The position numbers and the translations under genes were made by a program. This document shows, piece after piece, positions 50,217 to 59,164 of a DNA stretch of 64,000 nt. Position 1 is the stretch's first letter. Every line of letters starts with the position of its first letter. The notes beneath the pieces are model-generated. The model did no database searches, was not told where the DNA came from, and saw only the letters and a list, made by a program, of their open reading frames with translations. Source of the DNA: Tenacibaculum sp. SZ-18 (GTDB lineage: Bacteria; Bacteroidota; Bacteroidia; Flavobacteriales; Flavobacteriaceae). Location of the stretch: assembly GCF_002813915.1 (NCBI RefSeq), contig NZ_CP019335.1, forward strand, positions 1,223,777 through 1,287,776. Direction: 5' to 3'.

Positions 50217-50247
50217 AAAAAGAGCTTCATTCGAAGCTCTTTTTTTA
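50214..50247. terminator. Bidirectional terminator between convergent genes
   Basis: Stem AGAGCTTC (50221-50228) with GAAGCTCT (50233-50240), loop ATTC, extended by an A run on the left and a T run on the right. Ends the NMO gene and, on the other strand, ribB. Confidence 0.9.
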
Positions 50248-50250
50248 TAT

Positions 50251-51393
50251 TTAAAAGTTGACATAATCTACAATTTCTAATCCATACCCAATCATACCAA
50301 CACGTTTTTCTTGTTTGGTATTTGATACGAGTTTTAGTTTGTGGATATTTAAGTCATGTAAAATTTGAGCTCCAATACCGAAATCCTTATTGTCAAATGC
50401 AATTCCAGGAGCTTTCATTTCACCGTTTTCTTGATTTTCTTTCAGTCCTTTTAATCTATTTAAAAGATTTAAGGATTGATTTTGCTGATTTATAAATAAA
50501 ATTGCACCGCGACCTTCTTCGTTAATCACATTAAACATTCTGTCGAGCTTTTTGTCAGCATCATTAGTTAAAGTTCCTAAGATGTCATTATTAACCAAAT
50601 TAGAGTTTACTCTTGTGAAAATAGGTTCATTATTGCTCCAAGCACCTTTGGTTAAAGCAATATGAATTTGATTGTTTGTTGTTTGTTGATACGCTCTTAG
50701 TCTAAATTCACCAAAACGTGTTTGAACATTAAAGTCTTCTTTCTTTTCAATTAAAGAATCATGTTCCATTCTATAGGCAACTAAATCTTCAATGGAAACA
50801 ATTTTTAAATCAAACTTTTTGGCAACTTCAATCAACTGTGGTAAACGAGCCATTGTTCCATCTTCATTCATGATTTCTACAATAACACCAGCAGGTTGTA
50901 ACCCAGCTAAACGAGCAAAGTCGATGGCAGCTTCCGTATGTCCAGTTCTACGTAAAACACCACCTTCTTTAGCTTTTAATGGAAAAATATGTCCAGGTCG
51001 AGCTAAATCAAAAGGCTTCGTGTCTTTATTTACTAAAGCTTCTATAGTTTTAGATCTATCAGAGGCGGAAATTCCTGTAGTAACACCGCTTCCTCTTAAA
51101 TCAATAGAAACTGTAAATGCAGTTTCCATAGGATCGGTATTGTTGTTAACCATCATACCTAGCTCCAATTCCTTACATCTTTTTTCTGTGAGAGGTGTAC
51201 AAATTAATCCTCTACCATGAGTTGCCATAAAGTTGATCATTTCTGGAGTTACTTTTTCAGCTGCGGCTAAAAAGTCTCCTTCATTTTCTCTATCTTCATC
51301 ATCAACTACAATAATTACTTTACCAGCTCTAATATCATTGATTGCTTCTTCAATGGTGTTTAATTGAATCTTTTGCTTAGTTTGTGTTGTCAT
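50251..51393 (-). CDS. ribB: 3,4-dihydroxy-2-butanone-4-phosphate synthase fused to a degenerate GTP cyclohydrolase II domain
   Basis: A 380-residue riboflavin-pathway enzyme. Residues 1 to about 205 are a complete DHBP synthase: DDEDRENEGDF (31-41), HGRGLICTPL, GRPGHIFPLK-type loop (ARPGHIFPLKAKEGGVLRRT) and GHTEAAIDF, converting ribulose 5-phosphate. Residues about 215-380 align with GTP cyclohydrolase II, but the zinc-binding Cys cluster (family pattern C-x10-C-x-C) is replaced by SNLVNNDILGTLTNDADKK, with no Cys. The family YLRQEGRGIGL segment reads VINEEGRGAILFI. Cyclohydrolase activity is therefore not expected and another ribA should exist elsewhere. It starts 6 bases after the LptF/G-type gene. 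Confidence 0.92.
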   Translation of the reverse strand: MTTQTKQKIQLNTIEEAINDIRAGKVIIVVDDEDRENEGDFLAAAEKVTPEMINFMATHGRGLICTPLTEKRCKELELGMMVNNNTDPMETAFTVSIDLRGSGVTTGISASDRSKTIEALVNKDTKPFDLARPGHIFPLKAKEGGVLRRTGHTEAAIDFARLAGLQPAGVIVEIMNEDGTMARLPQLIEVAKKFDLKIVSIEDLVAYRMEHDSLIEKKEDFNVQTRFGEFRLRAYQQTTNNQIHIALTKGAWSNNEPIFTRVNSNLVNNDILGTLTNDADKKLDRMFNVINEEGRGAILFINQQNQSLNLLNRLKGLKENQENGEMKAPGIAFDNKDFGIGAQILHDLNIHKLKLVSNTKQEKRVGMIGYGLEIVDYVNF

Positions 51394-51399
51394 GGATTT

Positions 51400-52848
51400 T
51401 TATGATGTTTTCCTTTTATTAGGAAGTATTTTTATAAAAAAGCTTTTTATTTTTAGGAATAAACCATTGATATCGAATAATCCTTTATCCTGTGTTGCTC
51501 TTATTGTTAAGATTAATGCCAAAGGTAACATAATAGTCACAGCTAACCAAGATCCTGCAATGGCAGATAATGTACTTTCTTCTGCCATATTTCTTCCAAA
51601 CGTATTTGTGAAGAAATACAAAACATAAATACCAATGGCGAGTATCATAGGTAATCCCATTCCACCTTTTCTAATAATGGAACCTAAAGGAGCTCCAATA
51701 AAGAAAAGAATTAAACAGGATAATGAAAATGCGACTCGATTATAAAATTCAATATCATATAAATTCAATACTTTTCTTCTGTATTTAAAAGAGTTCTTGT
51801 TGGCAGTAAAATTATTAATGGTTCTATCAATTTTCGAAATGGCAGAATTAATAACATCTCGTTGTTTTAGTAGTTCAAAATTCTCTAGAATATTGCTCGA
51901 AAGTTTTTTATTAATTAAGGAATCAGGTAATCGACGGAGATTTTCTGCTTCACTATTTCGGTATAAACTTTTTGCTCTAGAACTCACATAATCATCATAA
52001 CTAACTTTTAAACTCGGTAGAGTGTCTTTAAGCTGCTTCAGACTCAGCATATTAAAGTTTCTAGTATGTTTAATTTTTAATAAGTCATCATCTTGAAGAG
52101 ATGCCATATCTATATTCATTTCATACTCGTCAAAATCAGCATAAGAAGCTTTCATTCTAAAGCGTTCTTTATAAGCTGTTTTATTATTTACGTGATGCTC
52201 ATAAAAATGACCATTATATAGTTTTAACGTCATATAGCGGCTTCCTTCCTCAGAAACTAATTCCCCGTTTTCAGCAGTAATGATTTTGTTATTTCCCTTT
52301 TTTGCAGATAAATCATAAATTAAAACTTTTTTTAGTAGGTTATTTTCTTTACCATACTTTTCATCAAATTTTATTTGATAGTTAGGAATATCAGCATTAA
52401 AACTCCCAGGAACTAGAGCCAGTGCCGGTTGCTTTTTACGAATATTAATTTTAAGATTAATTTGTTTCAAAATTGCGTAGGGATAAACATAGTTTAAGAA
52501 AACAAAGTTTAATCCACTCATGATAAGGGCAAAGAAAACAAGCGGACGAACCATTCTTTGTAAAGAAACACCAGCTGATTTGGCTGCTGCGAACTCATAG
52601 TTTTCAGATAAGCTTCCCAATGTCATAATTGAAGATAGTAAAACACCAATTGGAAGTGCTTGAGGCGCAACAATAAGTGTGGTGTACCATAAAAATTTTA
52701 GAATAATTCCTATACTAATTCCTTTTCCGGCCAAATCATCGAAAGCTAGCCAAAGTGCTTGCATTACCAAAACAAAAAGTATGATAAAGAAGGTTGCTAA
52801 GAAAGGAATTAAAAAACTTTTTAAAATATACTTATCGAGTCGCTTCAC
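51400..52848 (-). CDS. LptF/LptG-family permease
   Basis: A 482-residue inner-membrane protein from GTG 52848 (KRLDKYILKSFLIPFLATF), the normal beginning of the family; a second GTG 12 codons upstream is less likely. Six membrane helices are grouped three and three (about 12-120 and 375-470), with a large periplasmic beta-jellyroll between (VPGSFNADIPNYQIKFDEKY; MTLKLYNGHFYEHHVNNKTA) as in the LptB2FG exporter that drives lipopolysaccharide to the outer membrane. Whether it is LptF or LptG is unclear; only one of the pair is here. Located between LolA-like and ribB genes. Confidence 0.9.
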   Translation of the reverse strand: MKRLDKYILKSFLIPFLATFFIILFVLVMQALWLAFDDLAGKGISIGIILKFLWYTTLIVAPQALPIGVLLSSIMTLGSLSENYEFAAAKSAGVSLQRMVRPLVFFALIMSGLNFVFLNYVYPYAILKQINLKINIRKKQPALALVPGSFNADIPNYQIKFDEKYGKENNLLKKVLIYDLSAKKGNNKIITAENGELVSEEGSRYMTLKLYNGHFYEHHVNNKTAYKERFRMKASYADFDEYEMNIDMASLQDDDLLKIKHTRNFNMLSLKQLKDTLPSLKVSYDDYVSSRAKSLYRNSEAENLRRLPDSLINKKLSSNILENFELLKQRDVINSAISKIDRTINNFTANKNSFKYRRKVLNLYDIEFYNRVAFSLSCLILFFIGAPLGSIIRKGGMGLPMILAIGIYVLYFFTNTFGRNMAEESTLSAIAGSWLAVTIMLPLALILTIRATQDKGLFDINGLFLKIKSFFIKILPNKRKTS

Positions 52849-52947
52849 GATTACAAAGGTAATGAGCTTAATTATAATAAACACAAAAGTTTTGTTAATT
52901 GCCTAAAAAGCTATCAACAAAACTTTGTAAACATATTATTTAAATGG

Positions 52948-53601
52948 CTAATCTATTAAATAACCTAGTTTTTCGTATTTCGATTTATTAAAAGAAAACA
53001 AATTTTCTGAAATTGGCTGATCACTTTTAAATTTGTTTATTGTAAAGGTTGTCACCGCACCATTTGAACCAATTTGAATTAATTTATAAATGTGTTTGGT
53101 TTTAGCATCAACACCTAACTGGACTTTTATAATGTCTGAATTACTATCAATAGGTGTGAGATCAACATATTGTACTTTACGACCTTTATTATTTCGAGTT
53201 GTTCCCATTGTATAGCTATAACCTTCTTTATAAAAAGTTAATAATTTAGAAGGGTAAATAAATCCGTCTTCCTCTTCTAAATCTCCATCGGTAATTGTAA
53301 CTTCCTTTTCTTCTTTATTAATAACAACAAGTTTTTTACCATTAAATACGAAGTTGTTTCCTAAATAATCTAAATTATATTTTTCTCCAGCAATTATAAT
53401 ACTACCTCGAATTGGTGGATCGTTTGTAATTCCAGCTTCTTCATTAACTAGAGTAGAGGTAAAGCCAATTGTCATATTTTTATATGCTCCCATTTTAGAA
53501 GAGACTTCATCTAATAACGTTTTAGCTCTTGCTGAAGTGTCTTGTGCTGTTACATTTATTCCTACAAACAGTACGATTAATAATAATCCTATTTTTCTCA
53601 T
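52948..53601 (-). CDS. LolA-like outer-membrane lipoprotein carrier protein
   Basis: A 217-residue periplasmic protein. Signal peptide KIGLLLIVLFVGINVTAQ, then a LolA-type half-barrel: AKTLLDEVSSKMGAYKNMTI, GFTSTLVNEEAGI, GSIIIAGEKYNLDYLGNNFV, KHIYKLIQIGSNGAVTTFTI. Bacteroidetes encode several LolA-like chaperones for lipoproteins. It lies between ftsK and the LptF/G gene on the same strand, with 26 bases to ftsK, a conserved neighbourhood in flavobacteria as I recall. Confidence 0.85.
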   Translation of the reverse strand: MRKIGLLLIVLFVGINVTAQDTSARAKTLLDEVSSKMGAYKNMTIGFTSTLVNEEAGITNDPPIRGSIIIAGEKYNLDYLGNNFVFNGKKLVVINKEEKEVTITDGDLEEEDGFIYPSKLLTFYKEGYSYTMGTTRNNKGRKVQYVDLTPIDSNSDIIKVQLGVDAKTKHIYKLIQIGSNGAVTTFTINKFKSDQPISENLFSFNKSKYEKLGYLID

Positions 53602-53627
53602 ATGTATTTTCCTTTCGTTAAAATGGT

Positions 53628-56063
53628 CTATTTAGTTTTCTCGTTTTCTAATAATTGTTCTAAAGCTAATAAATCAGGAACTAAAACTTGTCTTGCTTTA
53701 CTTCCTTCAAATGGACCCACAATACCTGCTGCTTCTAATTGATCTATTAATCTACCAGCTCTATTATAACCTAATTTTAGCTTTCTCTGTAATAAAGAGG
53801 CCGAACCTTGCTGTGCTGTAACGATAACTTCAGCTGCTTGATTAAACAGTTTATCACGATCTGCAATGTCTATATCAAGATTTGTGCCACTATCTTCACC
53901 AACATATTCAGGTAATAAGTGTGCTTCAGGGTAAGCTCTTTGAGAACCAATGAAATCGGTTATTTTTTCAACTTCTGGTGTATCTACAAATGCACATTGA
54001 ATGCGTGTAATATCATTTCCTCCTGAATAAAGCATATCTCCGCGTCCAATTAACTGATCTGCTCCAGGAGCATCTAAAATAGTTCTACTATCAATTTTAG
54101 AAGTTACTCGAAAGGCGATACGAGCAGGAAAGTTTGCTTTAATAATACCCGTAATTACATTTACAGAAGGACGTTGAGTTGCAACAATCAAATGTATTCC
54201 AATTGCTCTAGCTAATTGCGCTAAGCGTGCAATCGGTGTTTCTACCTCTTTACCCGCTGTCATAATTAAATCAGCGAACTCATCAATTACCAAAACTATA
54301 TATGGTAAAAATTGATGTCCGTTTTCAGGATTTAATTTTCTTGCTCTGAACTTTGTGTTATATTCTTTTATGTTTCGAACCATTGCCGATTTTAACAAGT
54401 CGTAACGATTATCCATTTCAATACATAAAGAGTTCAAAGTATTAACAACTTTTGAAGTATCAGTAATAATAGCTTCTTCGCTATCAGGAAGTTTAGCTAA
54501 ATAATGACGCTCAATTTTATTAAATAAAGTAAGTTCGACTTTCTTTGGATCAACTAAAACAAACTTAACTTCAGCAGGATGCTTTCTATATAAAAGTGAA
54601 GTTAAAATTGCATTTAAACCAACAGATTTACCTTGACCAGTTGCTCCGGCCATTAATAGGTGAGGCATTTTTGCCAAATCAACTACAAATGTTTCGTTCG
54701 AAATTGTTTTTCCTAATGCTAAAGGTAATTGCATTTGACTTTCTTGAAACTTTTTAGAAGTAATCGCCGAATGCATTGAAACTATTGTGGATTTTTTATT
54801 TGGAACTTCAATACCAATGGTTCCTTTACCTGGAATTGGTGCAATGATACGAATTCCTAAAGCTGAAAGAGACAGAGCAATATCATCTTCTAAGTTTTTA
54901 ATTTTAGAAATTCTAACCCCAGCTTCTGGTACTATTTCATATAGTGTAATTGTTGGTCCAACGGTTGCTTTAATCTGATCAATTCCAATTTTATAATTCT
55001 TTAAAGTTTCAACAATTTGATTTTTATTAGCTTCTAATTCTTCTGGGTCAATTGAAATACTATCGTTATACTGTTTTAGTAAATTAAACGTAGGAAACCT
55101 GAATTGTCCTAATTCAAGCGTTGGATCAAATTCTCCAAAATCTTTAACCAATTGATCAGATAAATTTTCTGTAACACTTTTTTCTTCAGCAATATGCTCA
55201 ATTGCAATGGTTACCTCTCTTTCTTCTTCTTTAGATTTTTCAGTTTTCTTGATATCAAGTAAAACATCTTCTCCTTTTTCTATATTTTCTTTTTTGTTAG
55301 GAATATTTGAATGATCACTGATAGTTGGCTGCATATTTTCTACAGATAACTCGAATTCAGATTTATCTTCTAAAGTTTTTTCTGTAGTTATATTTTCCTT
55401 TACAGATGCTTCAATAATGGTCGTATTATCGTTTTGTTTAGTGTTTTCAATTTCTTCATTTTCTCTATGTTTTAATCGTTCACTAATTCCTTCTGGAGTT
55501 AGTTTAAAGCGAACAACTAAATACATAATCAAAAAGAAGGCTAAAACAATAGCCAATCCAGTTTTTCCGATAAAAGTTCTGATATATTCATTTAATTCAA
55601 AACCAACAACTCCAGAAAGAAGTGCGTATTTCTTCTCAACAAAACCTATAGCAACAGAAACCCAAAGCATATTAAAAAGTCCCCAATTCCATTTAGACAA
55701 AATACTCTTAATTCCTGTCTGGAATAAAAAGCTTAATCCGGTCAAAAAAATAAGAAAAGGTAGAATAAATGCTGCTAAACCAAAACCATTATAAATAAAT
55801 ATATGACTTAAACTAGAACCAATTTTACCTAAAAGATTTTTAGCTTTTATTTGTTTGTTAGAAAATTCAGTAAGAATACTTTGATCATCTTCCCATGAAA
55901 AGAAAAAAGAAATAAAAGCAATACACAAAAAAGCAGCAAACAAAATGAAAAATGCTCCTAATATCGTTTGTGTTTGCCTGTTTTTAAAAAAATCTAAAAT
56001 TTGTTTAAAAACAGATGGTTTTGTTACTTTTTTTGTCTTTTTTGAAACGCTTTTTTTAGCCAT
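53628..56063 (-). CDS. ftsK: DNA translocase FtsK/SpoIIIE
   Basis: An 811-residue ATP-driven DNA pump for chromosome segregation at division. Four membrane helices occupy about residues 30-190. A variable acidic linker (about 200-310, rich in Glu and Lys) follows. The motor has Walker A GATGQGKSVGLNA near residue 474 and Walker B YIVLVIDEFADLI. The C-terminal gamma winged helix (ASLLQRKLKLGYNRAGRLID) reads KOPS-type polarity sites. Length is near the usual 800 of this phylum. Part of a minus-strand block with dgkA-like and tpx upstream. Confidence 0.97.
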   Translation of the reverse strand: MAKKSVSKKTKKVTKPSVFKQILDFFKNRQTQTILGAFFILFAAFLCIAFISFFFSWEDDQSILTEFSNKQIKAKNLLGKIGSSLSHIFIYNGFGLAAFILPFLIFLTGLSFLFQTGIKSILSKWNWGLFNMLWVSVAIGFVEKKYALLSGVVGFELNEYIRTFIGKTGLAIVLAFFLIMYLVVRFKLTPEGISERLKHRENEEIENTKQNDNTTIIEASVKENITTEKTLEDKSEFELSVENMQPTISDHSNIPNKKENIEKGEDVLLDIKKTEKSKEEEREVTIAIEHIAEEKSVTENLSDQLVKDFGEFDPTLELGQFRFPTFNLLKQYNDSISIDPEELEANKNQIVETLKNYKIGIDQIKATVGPTITLYEIVPEAGVRISKIKNLEDDIALSLSALGIRIIAPIPGKGTIGIEVPNKKSTIVSMHSAITSKKFQESQMQLPLALGKTISNETFVVDLAKMPHLLMAGATGQGKSVGLNAILTSLLYRKHPAEVKFVLVDPKKVELTLFNKIERHYLAKLPDSEEAIITDTSKVVNTLNSLCIEMDNRYDLLKSAMVRNIKEYNTKFRARKLNPENGHQFLPYIVLVIDEFADLIMTAGKEVETPIARLAQLARAIGIHLIVATQRPSVNVITGIIKANFPARIAFRVTSKIDSRTILDAPGADQLIGRGDMLYSGGNDITRIQCAFVDTPEVEKITDFIGSQRAYPEAHLLPEYVGEDSGTNLDIDIADRDKLFNQAAEVIVTAQQGSASLLQRKLKLGYNRAGRLIDQLEAAGIVGPFEGSKARQVLVPDLLALEQLLENEKTK

Positions 56064-56101
56064 TTAATTGAAAAAAAATTAGACTGGTAAATATAGAAAT
56101 A

Positions 56102-56485
56102 TTACAAAAATAACGCGATTATTTTTGGAATGTATATCATAGAACCCACAATTAAGGAAATTATTGCCGCAAAGCCAGCTGCTCCTGCAGCAACATCTTT
56201 TATAGTTCCAATTTTGTTATGATACTCAGGATGAATAAAATCGGCAATTTTTTCAACAGCCGTATTTAAAGCTTCTGCAACTAAAACAAGTCCCGTAACG
56301 GTTAATTGAATCATCCATTCTGTAGCCGAAATATTACAAATAAATCCCAGGATAATGGCAAAAAGCCCAATAAAAAATTGGGCTTTAATACTATCTTCAG
56401 TGGTTGCAAGAATAAGAATTCCTTTGAGAGCATATTTAACTCCTTTAAGTCTTCTTTTTATAAAACCATCTTTGTATTCATTCAT
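56102..56485 (-). CDS. Diacylglycerol kinase family protein (DgkA-like)
   Basis: A 127-residue membrane protein with three helices: about 36-52, 55-80 and 100-125. The family signature is EALNTAVEKIADFIHPEYHN with the catalytic Glu, followed by KIGTIKDVAAGAAGFAAIIS. In Gram-negatives DgkA recycles diacylglycerol; Gram-positive and Bacteroidetes relatives may prefer undecaprenol. The start codon abuts the tpx stop codon, so tpx-dgkA are one transcript. Confidence 0.9.
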   Translation of the reverse strand: MNEYKDGFIKRRLKGVKYALKGILILATTEDSIKAQFFIGLFAIILGFICNISATEWMIQLTVTGLVLVAEALNTAVEKIADFIHPEYHNKIGTIKDVAAGAAGFAAIISLIVGSMIYIPKIIALFL

Positions 56486-56983
56486 TTATAAAGCTTTTAA
56501 AGCTTCTTCATAATTAGGTTCATCAACAATTTCGGGAACTTGTTCTGTATGAGTAATTTCACCATTTTCATTAATTACAACAATACAACGAGAATGTAAG
56601 CCGTTTAATGGACCGTCAATAAATTCTAATCCATAACTTTTACCGAAGTCTCCAGAAACAAAGTCAGATAGCATTTCAACATTTTCGATTCCTTCGGCTC
56701 CACAAAAACGACCTTGTGCGAAAGGTAAATCTCTAGAAATACAAAGTACTTTTGTGTTTTCTAATTCAGCCGCTTCTTTATTGAATTTTCTAACTGAAGT
56801 TGCACACGTACCCGTATCAACACTCGGAAAAATATTTAAGACTAATTTTTTTCCTTTGTAATCTCTTAATGATTTTACGGATAAATCAGTAGCAACTAAA
56901 TTAAAATCTGGAGCTTTGGAATTTACGTTTGGTAATGTTCCATTTGTATTACTTTTACTCCCTTGGAGTGTTACTGTAGCCAT
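56486..56983 (-). CDS. tpx: Thiol peroxidase Tpx
   Basis: A 165-residue atypical 2-Cys peroxiredoxin. The peroxidatic Cys60 lies in FPSVDTGTCATSVRKFN; the resolving Cys94 in QGRFCGAEGIEN, with the same spacing as E. coli Tpx. Start at ATG 56983 (MATVTLQGSKSNTNGTL), the usual N-terminus; the frame is open 12 codons further up. It reduces hydrogen peroxide and lipid peroxides with thioredoxin. Directly adjoins the dgkA-like gene. Confidence 0.95.
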   Translation of the reverse strand: MATVTLQGSKSNTNGTLPNVNSKAPDFNLVATDLSVKSLRDYKGKKLVLNIFPSVDTGTCATSVRKFNKEAAELENTKVLCISRDLPFAQGRFCGAEGIENVEMLSDFVSGDFGKSYGLEFIDGPLNGLHSRCIVVINENGEITHTEQVPEIVDEPNYEEALKAL

Positions 56984-57062
56984 GTTTTTTGATTTTTTAT
57001 TCCTCTCAAAAATAACCAAAATATATCAACTTTAGCCTATCTTCGCTTACTTATTAAATTGA

Positions 57063-58463
57063 ATGAACTATTCTGTGAATTTAACAAATTACACATCCGA
57101 ATTTAAGTATAATTGGCAATTGGCAGCTCCAGTAATGTTGGGAATGTTAGGACATACTTTTGTGAGTTTTATTGATAACATTATGGTTGGTCAACTAGGA
57201 ACAGCTCAATTAGCTGCAGTTTCTTTGGGTAATAGTTTTATGTTCATAGCAATGTCTTTAGGTATTGGTTTTTCTACAGCAATTACCCCGTTAATTGCAG
57301 CTGCAGATGCTGGAGAAAATTTTAAAGAAGCAAAATCTACATTTAAACATGGTTTGTTTTTATGTACAACATTAGGGATTCTTATGTTTTTAATGGTATT
57401 ATTTTCTAAACCATTGTTGTATTTTATGAAGCAACCTGATGAAGTTGTTGAGTTAGCCATTCCTTATCTGAATTTGGTAGCTTTTTCTCTAATTCCTTTA
57501 ATAGTATTTCAAGCTTTTAAACAGTTTAGTGATGGAATGTCGATGACACGTTATCCAATGTATGCTACTATTGTAGCAAACGTAGCCAACGTCATATTAA
57601 ACTATCTTTTGATTTTTGGAAAATTCGGCTTTCCAAAATTAGGAATTGTTGGTGCAGCTTACGGAACATTATTGTCTCGATTTATAATGATTTTATACTT
57701 ATGGTGGTTACTAACAAAGAAAGAGAGAATTCAAAAGTTGGTAACAAACATTAAAATATTCGTTCTAGATAGTAAGATGCTCAAAAAGATTATAAACTTA
57801 GGAGCACCGAGCGCTATGCAAATGTTTTTTGAAGTGGCTATTTTTACTGCTGCAATTTGGTTAAGTGGATTGTTAGGAAAAAATCCACAAGCAGCTAATC
57901 AAATAGCATTAAACTTATCTTCGATGACATTTATGGTAGCTATGGGATTGAGTGTAGCAGCAATGGTTAGAGTTGGAAATCAAAAAGGACTCCAAAATTA
58001 TATTGAATTAAGACGAATTGCTTTTTCGATTTTTTTTCTAGGTGTGCTACTAGCAATAGGATTTGCAATAATTTTCTTTTTATTTCATAAAAATTTACCA
58101 AATATATATGTTGACTTAAGTGATGCTAAAAATTTTGTTGACAATATGGAAGTTGTAAAGATTGCTGCCAAACTTCTCATAGCTGCAGCCTTTTTTCAAA
58201 TTAGTGATAGTATACAAGTAATGGTGCTGGGAGCTTTAAGAGGATTACAAGATGTTGCTATTCCAACAGTAATTACATTAATTGCTTATTGGCTGATAGG
58301 GTTTCCTGTGAGTTATTTCTTAGGAAAAGAAGATGCTTATGGAAGCTTTGGAATTTGGTTAGGACTTTTAGCGGGATTAACATCTGCATCAATATTACTA
58401 TTTTTGCGCTTTAATTATTTAACAAAAAAATTGATTAATACTAAACATAATGAACTTACCTAA
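57063..58463 (+). CDS. MATE-family efflux transporter
   Basis: A 466-residue inner-membrane protein with twelve helices in two bundles. AAPVMLGMLGHTFVSFIDNI with MVGQLGTAQLAAVSLGNSF begins the first half; GAPSAMQMFFEVAIFTAAIW begins the second, the twofold-repeat layout of MATE antiporters, which export cations, drugs or metabolites against sodium or protons. Substrate unknown. The last 14 bases overlap the next small gene. It is divergent from tpx with about 80 bases between starts. Confidence 0.93.
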   Translation: MNYSVNLTNYTSEFKYNWQLAAPVMLGMLGHTFVSFIDNIMVGQLGTAQLAAVSLGNSFMFIAMSLGIGFSTAITPLIAAADAGENFKEAKSTFKHGLFLCTTLGILMFLMVLFSKPLLYFMKQPDEVVELAIPYLNLVAFSLIPLIVFQAFKQFSDGMSMTRYPMYATIVANVANVILNYLLIFGKFGFPKLGIVGAAYGTLLSRFIMILYLWWLLTKKERIQKLVTNIKIFVLDSKMLKKIINLGAPSAMQMFFEVAIFTAAIWLSGLLGKNPQAANQIALNLSSMTFMVAMGLSVAAMVRVGNQKGLQNYIELRRIAFSIFFLGVLLAIGFAIIFFLFHKNLPNIYVDLSDAKNFVDNMEVVKIAAKLLIAAAFFQISDSIQVMVLGALRGLQDVAIPTVITLIAYWLIGFPVSYFLGKEDAYGSFGIWLGLLAGLTSASILLFLRFNYLTKKLINTKHNELT

Positions 58464-58674
58464 ATTTTTATTAGCTGATAATAGCAATCATCCAGAAGAT
58501 ATTTTTGTATTACATACTGAATATCCGAGGTTTTTAATCAATTTGAAAGATGATTCAGTAGAATGGTTTGAGGACTTAGAAGGAGAGAATGAACAAGAAT
58601 TAGCAAATGAGCTTGAAAGTTTGATAGAACAGGCAGGAAAGTTTTATGACTTAGAAATGGAAGGTCTTGAATAA
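58450..58674 (+). CDS. Small acidic protein coupled to the MATE gene
   Basis: A 74-residue soluble protein starting inside the MATE gene, so it is translationally coupled. Very acidic (EWFEDLEGENEQELANELES) with a beta-hairpin-like N-terminal part (PEDIFVLHTEYPRFLINLKD). No cysteines, no signal peptide, no family recognised. The overlap and intact frame suggest it is real. A weak hairpin with a T-rich tail follows at 58684-58711. Confidence 0.7.
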   Translation: MNLPKFLLADNSNHPEDIFVLHTEYPRFLINLKDDSVEWFEDLEGENEQELANELESLIEQAGKFYDLEMEGLE

Positions 58675-59164
58675 ATAAAAAGATTAGATTTTTACAATCT
58701 AACTTTTCTTTTTTCGCTCACTTTTCCTCCAGTAATTAGAGATTGGTTTATATTTTTAATTTTATTTACCGCATTAAAAACACTCCGTACAGGTCCCTCC
58801 ATTTATTTGCCATACTTGGAAGATTTTTTAGTTCCAGAAAGTAATAATCTCTTCTGGTAATACTTTTTAAAAATTGGAAAATCTTTGTTTTGTTGGAGTA
58901 TGATAAACTTGTTATTCCCACTAATTAAAATAAATACTAAAAAAATAGAGTAGGACTGTAATGTTAATACACCAAACAAATATCTTGTTTTAATTTTAGA
59001 GATTTTACAAATTAGTTCTATTTATTTCAGTAGAAGAAATTACAACAAGTAATTTTTTAAGGGTTATATTAATTGAATTAGAATAGATTAGAAACCGTAT
59101 TAGTAAAATATTTTCTGAAATCTCTTTTCATAGTGAAATGAGCAATAAAAAATAGACATGTTGT
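58675..59164. other. Gap of 490 bases without a gene
   Basis: A weak hairpin (TTAGATT with AATCTAA near 58684-58702) followed by T-rich sequence can end the MATE operon. The remainder is AT-rich between convergent genes; no frame longer than about 40 codons and no repeat, tRNA or strong hairpin was seen. A short TGTCTATTTTT close to 59161 overlaps the end of the minus-strand membrane protein gene. Confidence 0.4.

Noticed and set aside
50792-51220. 142-codon plus-strand frame opposite ribB
   Set aside because: It is antisense to the highly conserved DHBP synthase region, has no recognisable domain, and follows the codon pattern of the real gene on the other strand.
55417-55794. 125-codon plus-strand frame opposite ftsK
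   Set aside because: Antisense shadow of the FtsK linker and membrane region; no start context and no similarity to a family.
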